64,000 nt of DNA from an uncultured Lachnospiraceae bacterium (GCA_910584585.1 CAJUBP010000018.1:5913-69912); one strand, 5' to 3'; counted from the stretch's first letter, positions 7,148 through 16,011 are shown. A program made the numbers and translations. Notes: generated by a model from the letters alone, not told the origin.

Positions 7148-10030
7148 ATGAAAAAGATAATAAAGCGAATATGCGCCGTATTTTTGGCGTTGGTCGTTAT
7201 CCTGCTGACAGGAGCGACAGCCGTGGCAATACCGCTTTCTAACAATTATGCGGCCATGATCAGCATGGCGTTAGGCCAGTCCACTGTAAAAAACGAGGGC
7301 GGCAGCAACCCCCAGTATTACGAAAGCGCATATTCCACAGAGGACGCCATGGCTTTTCAGGCAGAGGAAATGTGCCAGGAATTGGAACGGGAGGGCATGG
7401 TTCTTCTGAAAAATGAAAATAATGCGCTGCCGCTGAAACAGGAGGCAAAGGTAAGCCTGCTGGGGCAGAATTCCGTGGATTTGGTATACGGAGGGGCAGG
7501 CGCAGGATCCGTAGACACTTCCAAAGCCGGAAATTTGAAGGAGGCTATGGAAAGCGCAGGATTCCAGGTGAACCAGGCCTTGTGGGATTTCTATGAAACC
7601 GGCGCAGGCTCAGCTTACCGGAAAGAGGTTCCCAGCGTGACCGGACAGGGAAATCTGGCGGCTCATGAAGTGCCCCGGTCAGAGTATACGGATGAGATTC
7701 TGCAAAGCTTCCAGGAATACGGCGACGCGGCAATTGTAGTAATTGGCAGGGGCGGAAGTGAGAGCATGGACCTTCCGGCGGAATATCTGGAATTTACAAA
7801 AGAAGAATTAGAGTTAATCCGCCTCTCCAAAGAAAATTTTGATACGGTGGCGCTGATTTTGAATACGACAAATCCCATGAACTTGTCGGCGCTGGAAGAA
7901 CTTGAAATTGACGCGTGCCTGTGGGTGGGAGCGTTGGGCCAGAGAGGCGTTTACGCCATCGGGGAAGCTTTAAACGGCACGGTAAATCCCTCCGGCCGTC
8001 TGGTGGACACCTACGCTTATGAACCGGACCTTGCGCCGGCGGCCGTCAATTTCGGGGATTATACCATTGCCAACAGCCAGGTAAAAGCGGGGAATAAATA
8101 TATGGTGTATGCCGAGGGCGTTTACGTGGGATACCGGTATTATGAAACCAGGTATGAGGATGTTGTATTGGGCCAGGAAGACCCATCCAATTATGAGTAT
8201 GCATCCCAGGTGCAGTTCCCCTTTGGATACGGCCTGTCCTATACGCAGTTCGCCTGGTCAGACTATGAGGTCAAAGAAAATGCGGAGGATTTTACCGTAT
8301 CCGTAACGGTGGAAAATACAGGGGACGCGGCAGGCAAGGAAACGGTACAGGTGTACCTCCATTCTCCCTATACAGACTATGACAAGGAAAACCATATCGA
8401 GAAGCCCTCAGTGGAATTGGCCGGATTTGCCAAAACAGGGCTCTTAGAGCCGGGGGCAAAGGAAACGGTTACCGTAAACGTGCCCAGGGAAGCGCTCAAG
8501 GTATATGACCGGGAAGGATACGGCACTTACATTTTGGAAAAAGGCGAGTATTTCCTGTCGGCTGGGAAAAACGCCCATGACGCGTTAAACCACATTCTTT
8601 CTGCAAAAGGAAAAACAAAGGCGGACGGCATGACAGAAGAAGGGGACAAAGCAATGGCATATGCCTATACCCAGAAAAAAACGGACGCCGAAACTTATGC
8701 CGTATCTTCAGAGACTGGCGAGAAAATCCAAAACCAGATGGAAAATGTGGATATCTCTTATTATGATAAGGATTTTACCTATTTAAGCCGAAGCGACTGG
8801 AGCGGCACATGGCCTGCAGTGTACGGGGATGGAAACCTAAAAGCTTCGGAGGAACTGCTGGCGGATTTGGAACTTCCAGAAATCATAGAGGATAAAGAAG
8901 CGCAGATGCCGGAATTTGCGTCAGTTACCAGCGAAAGCGGCGAGCTGAAACTGGCGGATATGATAGGCGCGGATTTTGAGGATGGGCGCTGGGATGATTT
9001 GTTAAACCAGGTCAGCAAAGAAGAACTGTATGATATTGTCCGCCACGGCGGTTACGGCACCTATGCGGTCAGCAGTATCGGCCTGCCCGGAACGATCCAT
9101 AAAGACGGGCCTGCCGGCATTTCCAGCACCCTGGCGGGAGGAAATTTAAGCTGCATGGCCTATCCGCCGGAAGTAGTAGTGGCTTCCACCTGGAATACAG
9201 AGCTGGTGGAGGAATTCGGAAAGCTTGTGGGCGAGGACAGCCTTTCCTCCGGCGTCAGCGTGTGGTATGCGCCGGCAATGAATATCCACAGGACAGCCCG
9301 CAGCGGACGGAACTTTGAATACTATTCAGAAGACAGCTTTTTGTCAGGAAAGATGGGCGCGGCGGAAGTGGCAGGCTTCCAGTCCATGGGCGGAATCGTT
9401 ACCATCAAGCATTTTGCGCTGAATGACCAGGAAACCAACCGGATCGGCGGAGCCATTTTTTCCAATGAGCAGGCGGCCAGGGAACTTTATCTTAGGCCTT
9501 TCGAGCTTGCCATCACAGAAGGGAACGCCAATGGCATCATGAGTAGCATGAACCGTGTGGGAGCCCGCTGGATGGGAGCCCATGAGGGAGTTATGACAAA
9601 TATTGTCCGGGGCGAGTGGGATTTTAAAGGTTTCGTGATCACAGACCAGACCTCTTTCCCCAGCTTTGACTACTGTGAGATCCGCGCCGGGCTGGCGGCA
9701 GGCAACGACATGTGGCTGAACACGGCAAACAATATGTGGGACTTGAAAGAGGAAGAACTCACCGCCAGCGTGATGCAGGATGTGCGCCTGGCAGCCCGGA
9801 GGTTCCTGTATGTTGTGGCAAACAGCAATGCCATGAACGGCGTAGACGGAGATACAAAAGTATTGAATGTAAAGGCCGGATGGCAGAAACTGATTCCCCT
9901 GCTGGTAATCGTGATGGCGTTGATTTTTGCCGGAGGCATGTACGGCGCCTACTGCCTGTGGGGAACGAAGAAACACCTTCGCAGGAAGCAGGAGAAAAAA
10001 GAGAGAAAAAATGCCGCCAAAGGGAAATAA
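7148..10030 (+). CDS. Membrane-anchored family 3 glycoside hydrolase with permuted domain order
   Basis: 960 residues. An N-terminal hydrophobic segment (residues 8-30) and a C-terminal one (about 915-940) followed by a very basic tail (KKHLRRKQEKKERKN) suggest that the catalytic part is outside the membrane, anchored at both ends. The sandwich and fibronectin-like domains come first (GMVLLKNENNALPL, QFPFGYGLSYTQ) and the TIM-barrel domain second (KDGPAGIS, GRNFEYYSED, KHFALNDQE, nucleophile Asp in GFVITDQTS). This permuted order is known from some ruminal GH3 enzymes. Where most members have TDW, this has TDQ. ATG at 7148, three bases after the previous stop, with GAGGAG just upstream. Probably co-transcribed with 3840 and 6491. 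Confidence 0.9.
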   Translation: MKKIIKRICAVFLALVVILLTGATAVAIPLSNNYAAMISMALGQSTVKNEGGSNPQYYESAYSTEDAMAFQAEEMCQELEREGMVLLKNENNALPLKQEAKVSLLGQNSVDLVYGGAGAGSVDTSKAGNLKEAMESAGFQVNQALWDFYETGAGSAYRKEVPSVTGQGNLAAHEVPRSEYTDEILQSFQEYGDAAIVVIGRGGSESMDLPAEYLEFTKEELELIRLSKENFDTVALILNTTNPMNLSALEELEIDACLWVGALGQRGVYAIGEALNGTVNPSGRLVDTYAYEPDLAPAAVNFGDYTIANSQVKAGNKYMVYAEGVYVGYRYYETRYEDVVLGQEDPSNYEYASQVQFPFGYGLSYTQFAWSDYEVKENAEDFTVSVTVENTGDAAGKETVQVYLHSPYTDYDKENHIEKPSVELAGFAKTGLLEPGAKETVTVNVPREALKVYDREGYGTYILEKGEYFLSAGKNAHDALNHILSAKGKTKADGMTEEGDKAMAYAYTQKKTDAETYAVSSETGEKIQNQMENVDISYYDKDFTYLSRSDWSGTWPAVYGDGNLKASEELLADLELPEIIEDKEAQMPEFASVTSESGELKLADMIGADFEDGRWDDLLNQVSKEELYDIVRHGGYGTYAVSSIGLPGTIHKDGPAGISSTLAGGNLSCMAYPPEVVVASTWNTELVEEFGKLVGEDSLSSGVSVWYAPAMNIHRTARSGRNFEYYSEDSFLSGKMGAAEVAGFQSMGGIVTIKHFALNDQETNRIGGAIFSNEQAARELYLRPFELAITEGNANGIMSSMNRVGARWMGAHEGVMTNIVRGEWDFKGFVITDQTSFPSFDYCEIRAGLAAGNDMWLNTANNMWDLKEEELTASVMQDVRLAARRFLYVVANSNAMNGVDGDTKVLNVKAGWQKLIPLLVIVMALIFAGGMYGAYCLWGTKKHLRRKQEKKERKNAAKGK

Positions 10031-10066
10031 AACTGGCCGCCTTTAATCTATGTACATGAATCCTTG

Positions 10067-10178
10067 AAAAAAGGGGCTGTCGGAAAATGAAATTTGTCTG
10101 CAATATGTAGTTGTGTCATTGAAAGTGTCACAGCATATATTGCGGATAACTTATCATTTCCCGACAGCCCCTTTTTTT
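10067..10178 (+). terminator. Long hairpin/palindrome after the GH3 operon
   Basis: AAAAAAGGGGCTGTCGG (10067-) pairs with CCGACAGCCCCTTTTTTT (-10178) around an about 75-base imperfectly palindromic middle. The run of T after the right arm makes it a terminator for the upstream genes; the length and symmetry also fit a small palindromic repeat. Confidence 0.6.
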
Positions 10179-10289
10179 GGGCATATCCGTCTGCCGCATG
10201 GACTTGAGGCATTCTCAAACCGATAGATTTCTGGAATTGAAAATAAAGATGATTCATGTTAATATCGTAATTATGGAAGAAGCAGAAGG

Positions 10290-10457
10290 GCAATCAAAGA
10301 AATCATCAGAATTTGCAAGGATATTAATGTATTGAGGGAATATTGGGAAAAAAGAGAGCAGGAGGTACTGAGTATGTTGATGGAAGTGTATGATCAGCAA
10401 GAAGTGATGAGATCATATGCAGAGAGTGAAAGAAGAGTTGCTTGGAGGACATTATGA
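10290..10457 (+). pseudogene. C-terminal remnant of an Rpn-family gene
   Basis: A 55-residue open frame without a start, reading AIKEIIRICKDINVLREYWE and ending MEVYDQQEVMRSYAESER. This matches the typical C-terminal part of Rpn-type PD-(D/E)XK proteins (KEII..CK..NVL..Y...RE.EV, then DEE..M.SY). It ends at a TGA that overlaps the lgt start by four bases. It is a relic; upstream sequence to 10180 holds no other coding evidence. Confidence 0.55.
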
Positions 10458-11227
10458 TTAATGATATTACAATCGGGCCGCTGACAATCCATGTCTATGG
10501 CATAATGGTGGCAATTGGTTACATGAGCGCGCTGCTGATTAGTGAAAGGCGCGCCAGGAAACGTGGACTGGACACAGATATATTATTTGGAATCTTCTGG
10601 TGTGCAGTTCTTGGAGGCGCAGCAGGAAGTAAACTGCTGTATTATACGGTAAACTTTAAGGAGGTGTTAAGGGATCCTTCGATTTTGCTGAACTTTCAGA
10701 ATGGATGGGTGGTATACGGCGGAATTATCGGCGGCGTGGCAGCCGGCTGGGGGTACTGCCGATTCAAGAAAGCGGATTTTCTCACTTACCTGGATTTGGT
10801 GCTTCCAGCGGTGGCGTTTGCCCAGGGGTGCGGGCGGATCGGATGCTTTTTCGCAGGCTGCTGTTATGGAAGAGAGACAGATTCTGTATTCGGCATTCAG
10901 TATTGGCAGTCCAATTATGCCCCCAATGGGGTAAAACTGATTCCCACGCAAATCTATTCCAGTATCGGTGATTTTGCCATGGCATTCGTATTGATGGCGT
11001 ATGCAAAGCGGCAGCCCTCCAAGGGAAGGGTTGCGGCAGGCTATTGTATCCTTTACAGCATAGGAAGATTCATAATTGAAATGTTTCGGGATGATTACCG
11101 GGGAGAATTTGGTTTTCTATCCACTTCTCAGATCATCTCTATCCTTATTCTGGCAGTTGGAATCGGATTATTTGTATGGGCGGGAAAACGGACAGAGGAG
11201 AATGATGGATCATGGACCGAGATCTGA
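10454..11227 (+). CDS. lgt: Prolipoprotein diacylglyceryl transferase
   Basis: 257 residues from the ATG at 10454, with GGAGGA at 10444-10449; a TTG twelve bases upstream is less likely. Lgt transfers diacylglycerol from phosphatidylglycerol to the lipobox Cys of prolipoproteins in the membrane. The sequence has seven hydrophobic segments, the N-terminal IGPLTIHVYGIM block, and the signature GCGRIGCFFAGCCYGRET. Substrates in this window would include the lipoproteins at 35485 and 50884. The gene overlaps the following MATE gene by 16 bases. Confidence 0.95.
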   Translation: MINDITIGPLTIHVYGIMVAIGYMSALLISERRARKRGLDTDILFGIFWCAVLGGAAGSKLLYYTVNFKEVLRDPSILLNFQNGWVVYGGIIGGVAAGWGYCRFKKADFLTYLDLVLPAVAFAQGCGRIGCFFAGCCYGRETDSVFGIQYWQSNYAPNGVKLIPTQIYSSIGDFAMAFVLMAYAKRQPSKGRVAAGYCILYSIGRFIIEMFRDDYRGEFGFLSTSQIISILILAVGIGLFVWAGKRTEENDGSWTEI

Positions 11228-12543
11228 CAAAAGGGCCGGTGATGGCTTCGATGATGATTTTTGCCGTGCCCATGATTCTGGGAAATTTGCTGCAGCAATG
11301 TTATAATATAGCGGATACATTGATTGTGGGAAAATTTTTGGGCAGCCATGCATTGGCGGCAGTAGGTTCCTCCTTTACGCTGATGACATTTTTAACCTCG
11401 ATTTTATTGGGGCTTTGCATGGGAAGCGGCGCAGTTTTTTCTATTCGGTTTGGACAAAAGGATGAACAGGGGCTCAAAGAGAGTATCTGCGCGTCATTTG
11501 TGCTGGTGGCAGGACTGACAATAGTTTTAAATATCTTGGCGTTTCTCTGTCTGGACAGTATCCGCATTTTTCTGCAGGTGCCGGCTGAGGTCTGGGGACT
11601 GATGCGGGAATACCTGCTGGTGATTTTCTGCGGGATTGCGGCTTCTTTCTTATATAATTATTTTGCAGCCTTCTTGCGTGCAGTGGGAAATTCAGTGGCG
11701 CCGCTGATCTTTCTGGCTATTTCCGCTGTTTTAAATATTATATTGGATTTGTGCTTTGTGCTTTGGCTGGAGCGAGGCGCAGCAGGGGCAGCGGAGGCGA
11801 CTGTGATTTCCCAGTATGTTTCAGGGCTGGGAATTGCCGGTTATACATTGGTGAAATGTCCCCAGTTTCAGGGACTTGGCAAATACTGGCATGTCCGCAA
11901 ACACTGTATTAAGGAAATTGCCGGCTTTTCTGTTCTGACCTGTGTACAGCAATCTGTTATGAACCTTGGGATTCTTATGGTACAGGGACTGGTGAACAGT
12001 TTCGGTCCGGCGGTTATGGCGGCATTTGCGGCGGCAGTTAAAATTGACGCCTTTGCTTATATGCCGGTGCAGGACTTTGGCAATGCCTTTTCTACCTTTA
12101 TTGCGCAGAATTACGGCGCAAAAGAACCGGCGCGGATACGGAGCGGGTTAAAGGGGGCAGTGGTTTCTGCCATGGGGTTTTGTCTGTTGATATCTGCGGC
12201 GGTCTGCATATTTGCCCGCCCCTTAATGGGAATATTTGTGGAGGCTGGTGAAACCGTCATTATTCAGGAAGGGGTGCGCTATCTGCGGATTGAAGGGATC
12301 TTTTATGCAGGAATCGGATGCTTATTTCTGCTGTACGGTCTGTACCGGGCATTGGGCCGGCCAGGGATGTCGGTGGCGCTTACCGTGATTTCTTTGGGGA
12401 CAAGGGTTTTGCTGGCCTATTTGCTTTCAGCGGTTCCATTCATTGGAGTGGCTGGAATCTGGTGGTCAATTCCGATTGGATGGTTTTTGGCAGATGCGGC
12501 TGGGATTGTCTATTATATCAGGAAGAAGGAACTGCTGTACTAG
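11212..12543 (+). CDS. MATE family multidrug/toxin exporter
   Basis: 443 residues, about twelve membrane segments in two homologous halves. N-terminus has KGPVMASMMIFAVPMILGNLLQQCYNIAD and then DTLIVGKFLG, typical for MATE antiporters (MatE domain twice). These proteins export cationic drugs or metabolites by sodium or proton exchange; the substrate cannot be read. It starts inside the end of lgt. Its TAG stop at 12541 coincides with the left end of repeat C1. Confidence 0.88.
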   Translation: MDRDLTKGPVMASMMIFAVPMILGNLLQQCYNIADTLIVGKFLGSHALAAVGSSFTLMTFLTSILLGLCMGSGAVFSIRFGQKDEQGLKESICASFVLVAGLTIVLNILAFLCLDSIRIFLQVPAEVWGLMREYLLVIFCGIAASFLYNYFAAFLRAVGNSVAPLIFLAISAVLNIILDLCFVLWLERGAAGAAEATVISQYVSGLGIAGYTLVKCPQFQGLGKYWHVRKHCIKEIAGFSVLTCVQQSVMNLGILMVQGLVNSFGPAVMAAFAAAVKIDAFAYMPVQDFGNAFSTFIAQNYGAKEPARIRSGLKGAVVSAMGFCLLISAAVCIFARPLMGIFVEAGETVIIQEGVRYLRIEGIFYAGIGCLFLLYGLYRALGRPGMSVALTVISLGTRVLLAYLLSAVPFIGVAGIWWSIPIGWFLADAAGIVYYIRKKELLY

Positions 12544-12675
12544 GAACTGTGCAAAAATAAATTTACCATCTTGCTTGTCTATTTCTCCGATAGCACGGAA
12601 CAAAAATCAGTTACATAGCCCGCTAGGGTCTGCCCCGGCAAAGCGAGGGCATGCGCCTGATTTTTGTTTCGCACT
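12541..12675 (+). repeat. Dispersed repeat family C, copy C1
   Basis: Starts GGAACTGTGCAAAAATAA at the stop codon of the MATE gene. The core AAAAATCAGTTACATAGCCC and GCGCCTGATTTTTG is shared, in opposite orientation, with C2 at 56922-57079. C1 carries an extra about 26-base GC-rich block between the two core halves. Confidence 0.7.
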
Positions 12676-12760
12676 CTCGAAGAAATATCCCGTGTCTGCC
12701 GATATATACCCTGAGTAGAATATTTCTATAGTATATGTCGGACAGATGGGAGGAATCAGT

Positions 12761-13486
12761 ATGAATGTTATGAATCCGCAGACAGCGGCGGCCAAGAGAA
12801 AAACAGGAGATCTTACCGTGGATCTCAGCCAGATTGTCCGGAATTTTACCGGAACGGAAACGGACGACAGTAAGAAATCCGTTCTGCAGAAGTTATTAGA
12901 ACCGAAAGCAGTGGATCAAAGCGAGCGGGATGCTCAGAAAATATTACAGATTGCCAAAAGGATTGCCAGAGGAGAATCCGTGACGCCGGAAGAAAAGGAA
13001 CTTCTCAGGCGGCTGAACCCGCAGCTGGCTCAGATGGCGGAACTGGCCAGGAAAGAGGGAGAGCGGCTGAGACACGCGCTCAAACAGGCTTCCTCAAAGG
13101 AAGAGCAGCAGACCATTATCGGTCAGGCATATCAGCATGTTGCGGATATTTCGAAGAAGAATCCCCAATTCGGAGAATTGTTGGGGGAAGCCGTGAAAGC
13201 GGCCATCAAGGATGTGCAGGAAGATCCCGCAGTCAAGAACAAGCCGGATACCAGGAATGCTGCGGAAGGGGAGAATCATAAGAATCACCCGGGAATAAGC
13301 AGCCCAGAGGAAAATGCTGAGGATTTCTCAGGAATCCGAAGCCTGAAGGAAAATACTGAAAATTTCCCGGGAATCCAGAATATAGAAGAAACAGCGGAAT
13401 CCAAAGCCTCAGAAGACAGGCAGGAAGAGATACTGGAACAATTCTGCCCTACGGAATGGATGTCTATGCTGGATTGTAAAGGCTAG
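12761..13486 (+). CDS. Unknown hydrophilic protein
   Basis: 241 residues from the ATG at 12761 (GGGAGG at 12747-12752). No signal peptide or membrane segment. Residues about 45-150 are predicted helical and charged (DAQKILQIAKRIARGESVTP, ELARKEGERLRHALKQASSK). The C-terminal 75 residues are acidic and contain an imperfect repeat (GISSPEENAEDFSGI, RSLKENTENFPGI, QNIEETAE). I do not recognise the family. The stop codon TAG (13484-13486) lies in the left end of repeat B1, so the original C-terminus may have been altered by that insertion. It precedes the ribosomal cluster without being part of it. Confidence 0.7.
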   Translation: MNVMNPQTAAAKRKTGDLTVDLSQIVRNFTGTETDDSKKSVLQKLLEPKAVDQSERDAQKILQIAKRIARGESVTPEEKELLRRLNPQLAQMAELARKEGERLRHALKQASSKEEQQTIIGQAYQHVADISKKNPQFGELLGEAVKAAIKDVQEDPAVKNKPDTRNAAEGENHKNHPGISSPEENAEDFSGIRSLKENTENFPGIQNIEETAESKASEDRQEEILEQFCPTEWMSMLDCKG

Positions 13487-13646
13487 TACAGCAGTTCCTA
13501 AATACTCATACACTAAGCACTCGCTATTTGCGCCATTGCTGCGTTGTTGTCAGTCAACGATGCCACCGCATCGCCTCCTTCCTCCGCCTTGCACTGACAC
13601 AAATATCAAGCACTTAGTGTATGAGTATTTAGAAACTGCTGTACTA
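13484..13646 (+). repeat. Palindromic repeat family B, copy B1
   Basis: 163 bp with about 35-bp inverted ends (TAGTACAGCAGTT then TAAATACTCATACACTAAG, and the complement at 13612-13646). The middle contains CCGCATCGCC and CCTTGCACTGACACAAAT, shared with B2 and B3. An AGAGCGTGTCTTAAAAT tag follows directly at 13646. Confidence 0.8.
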
Positions 13647-13686
13647 GAGCGTGTCTTAAAATGATTGAAAATAATTAATTTTATAC

Positions 13687-13715
13687 TTGCATTATGTCCG
13701 ATTATGTTTTATAAT
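13687..13715 (+). promoter_or_regulatory. Main promoter of the S10-spc ribosomal protein operon
   Basis: TTGCAT, 17-base spacer, TATAAT. It lies about 230 bases upstream of rpsJ and is the only strong promoter seen before the cluster. Confidence 0.85.
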
Positions 13716-13721
13716 AACAAC

Positions 13722-13945
13722 TGCTGTGGCATGATAGCAATGAAGCGTGAGGTTGCTGCCCCAAGCCGGGCAGGTTTTTCCGTGGAGCGAATGTCAAGTT
13801 AGGAAACTGGCGACAAGTCACTGTATCACAACAGGAAATCTGCAAAGCAGCAGAAGCCCCGTGTGCAATATTTACGACACACACGGAGAAGTGTACAGTC
13901 ACCGCTTGTCGTACTGAAGTAAAGTGCGAAAAGGAGGCGGCTTTT
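13722..13945 (+). ncRNA. Structured 5' leader of the S10 operon
   Basis: About 225 nt between promoter and rpsJ. Hairpins visible: CTGCCC/GGGCAG (about 13754-13771); CCCCGTGTG (13857-) with CACACACGG (-13886); and a closing stem where CGACAAG (13811-13817) pairs with CTTGTCG (13905-13911) and ACTGTA (13820-13825) with TACAGT (13894-13899). Such leaders in other bacteria bind a ribosomal protein for autoregulation. Which protein binds here, if any, is unknown. An AAGGAGG ribosome binding site follows at 13932-13938. Confidence 0.6.
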
Positions 13946-13948
13946 TTT

Positions 13949-14266
13949 ATGGCAAGTCAAGTAATGAGAATCACACTGAAGGCATACGACCATCAGTTAG
14001 TGGATGCATCTGCAAAGAAAATTATCGAAACTGTAAAGAAGAACGGAGCACAGGTGAGCGGACCGGTTCCACTTCCCACCAAGAAGGAAGTTGTAACGAT
14101 TTTAAGGGCGGTTCACAAGTACAAAGATTCAAGAGAGCAGTTTGAGCAGAGAACTCATAAGAGACTGATTGATATCATCACGCCCACCCAGAAGACAGTG
14201 GACGCTTTGTCCAGACTGGAAATGCCTGCAGGCGTGTACATTGATATCAAAATGAAGAACAAGTAA
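13949..14266 (+). CDS. rpsJ: Small ribosomal subunit protein uS10
   Basis: 105 residues, normal length. Contains the conserved RITLKAYDHQLVDASAKKI start and GPVPLPTKKEVVT, and RTHKRLIDI near the end. First gene of the cluster; also known as the NusE factor in antitermination. AAGGAGG lies 10 bases upstream. Confidence 0.98.
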   Translation: MASQVMRITLKAYDHQLVDASAKKIIETVKKNGAQVSGPVPLPTKKEVVTILRAVHKYKDSREQFEQRTHKRLIDIITPTQKTVDALSRLEMPAGVYIDIKMKNK

Positions 14267-14381
14267 AGGGTAACAATCCTGAAGGGTTCAATATAGAAGT
14301 ATTGCAACTGTTCTAGGATGAGCGGTTCCGCTGCCCAAGGGTATGAATCGTTCCGCTGTAGAGTAAACAGGAGGGAAAGAA
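14267..14381 (+). other. Spacer between rpsJ and rplC
   Basis: 115 bases with short inverted stretches (GAGCGGTTCCGCTG and ATCGTTCCGCTG). No ORF; unusually long for this operon, possibly a processing or regulatory site. Confidence 0.35.
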
Positions 14382-15059
14382 ATGAAGAAAGCAATTTTAG
14401 CGACCAAAGTCGGAATGACTCAAATCTTCAATACAGACGGCGCGCTGGTGCCGGTTACTGTATTACAGGCTGGTCCCTGTGCCGTAACACAGATTAAAAC
14501 GGTGGAAAACGACGGATACAGCGCAGTGCAGGTTGGTTTTGTTGATAAGAAAGAGAAGATTATTAACAGAGACGCCAACGGCAGAAAAGAAATCAGAAAC
14601 AGACATGGCCTGACCAAGGCTGAGAAAGGACACTTTGACAAAGCAGGCGTGTCCGGCAAGAGATTTGTGAAAGAATTTAAATTTGAAAATGCTGCAGATT
14701 ATAATCTGGCTGATGAAATCAAAGCAGATATCTTTGCAGAAGGCGATAAAGTTGACGCGACTGCAATTTCCAAAGGTAAGGGATTCCAGGGCGCAATTAA
14801 GAGACACGGCCAGCACAGAGGACCTATGGCCCACGGTTCTAAGTTCCATCGCCATCAGGGATCCAACGGTGCATGTTCCAGTCCGAGCAAAGTGTTTAAA
14901 GGCAAAGGAATGCCGGGACATATGGGCGCTGTGAAAGTAACGGTTCAGAACCTTGAGATTGTAAGAGTGGATGCTGAGAACAATCTGCTTCTGGTAAAGG
15001 GCTCTGTTCCGGGACCGAAGAAGTCTCTGGTTACCATTAAAGAGACTGTAAAGCAGTAG
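14382..15059 (+). CDS. rplC: Large ribosomal subunit protein uL3
   Basis: 225 residues, slightly longer than the usual about 210. Begins MKKAILATKVGMTQIF and contains the signature FHRHQGSNGACSSPSKVFKGK near residue 155-175 and GHMGAVKVTVQNLEIV. Early assembly protein contacting the peptidyl transferase centre. GGAGGG ribosome binding site. Confidence 0.98.
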   Translation: MKKAILATKVGMTQIFNTDGALVPVTVLQAGPCAVTQIKTVENDGYSAVQVGFVDKKEKIINRDANGRKEIRNRHGLTKAEKGHFDKAGVSGKRFVKEFKFENAADYNLADEIKADIFAEGDKVDATAISKGKGFQGAIKRHGQHRGPMAHGSKFHRHQGSNGACSSPSKVFKGKGMPGHMGAVKVTVQNLEIVRVDAENNLLLVKGSVPGPKKSLVTIKETVKQ

Positions 15060-15077
15060 TGAAAGGAGGACTTAACA

Positions 15078-15698
15078 ATGGCTAATGTAGCTGTTTATAA
15101 TATGGAAGGCAATGAAGTTGGAAGCCTTGAGCTCAACGATGCGGTGTTCGGCGTGGAAATCAACGAACATCTGGTGCACATGGCAGTTGTGCAGCAGCTT
15201 GCAAACAATCGCCAGGGAACGCAGAAAGCAAAGACACGTTCTGAAGTTTCCGGCGGCGGAAGAAAACCATGGAGACAAAAGGGAACGGGTCACGCAAGAC
15301 AGGGATCCATCCGGGCTCCTCAGTGGAAAGGCGGCGGCGTAGTATTTGCTCCGGTTCCGAGAGATTATTCTTTTAAGATGAATAAGAAAGAGAAAAGGGC
15401 GGCATTGAAATCCGCGCTGACATCCAGGGTAAACGAGAGCAAACTTATCGTAGTGGATAACTTAAGCCTGGATGAAATCAAGACAAAGAAGTTTAAAGAA
15501 GTATTAAACAACCTGAAGGTGAATAAAGCCCTGGTGGTTTTGAAGGACAATGATCAGAAGGTGGTAATGTCTGCAAGAAATATTCCTGCTGTTAAGACGA
15601 CAATGACCAATTCTCTCAACGTATACGATATTTTGAAATACGATACCGTGGTAATCACCAAGGATGCGGTATCAGCAATCGAGGAGGTGTATGCATAA
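15078..15698 (+). CDS. rplD: Large ribosomal subunit protein uL4
   Basis: 206 residues, usual length. Has the loop RQGSIRAPQWKGGGVVFAP that lines the exit tunnel, and conserved GRKPWRQKGTGHARQGS. In gamma-proteobacteria L4 represses its own operon; whether that holds here is unknown. Its stop codon overlaps the rplW start by one base. Confidence 0.98.
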   Translation: MANVAVYNMEGNEVGSLELNDAVFGVEINEHLVHMAVVQQLANNRQGTQKAKTRSEVSGGGRKPWRQKGTGHARQGSIRAPQWKGGGVVFAPVPRDYSFKMNKKEKRAALKSALTSRVNESKLIVVDNLSLDEIKTKKFKEVLNNLKVNKALVVLKDNDQKVVMSARNIPAVKTTMTNSLNVYDILKYDTVVITKDAVSAIEEVYA

Positions 15699-15997
15699 TG
15701 GCAAACGTACAATATTATGACGTAATCCTCAAACCGGTAATTACCGAAAAGAGCATGAACCTTATGGGTGAGAAGAAATATACTTTTCTGGTTCATCCGG
15801 AAGCAAATAAGACCATGATTAAGGAAGCTGTTGAGAAAATGTTTGAGGGAACCAAGGTAAAAAAAGTGAATACCTTAAACGTTGGCGGCAAGAAGAAGAG
15901 AAGAGGTATGGTAGTGGGCAAAACTGCCAAGACCAAGAAAGCGATTGTCCAGCTGACCGAGGACAGCAAAGACATTGAAATTTTTGCAGGCTTATAG
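15698..15997 (+). CDS. rplW: Large ribosomal subunit protein uL23
   Basis: 99 residues. Typical ILKPVITEKSMNLM start and VNTLNVGGKKKRRG loop. L23 sits at the tunnel exit and is the docking point for trigger factor and SRP. Translationally coupled to rplD (TAATG overlap). Confidence 0.98.
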   Translation: MANVQYYDVILKPVITEKSMNLMGEKKYTFLVHPEANKTMIKEAVEKMFEGTKVKKVNTLNVGGKKKRRGMVVGKTAKTKKAIVQLTEDSKDIEIFAGL

Positions 15998-16011
15998 AAA
16001 GGAGAAACATC

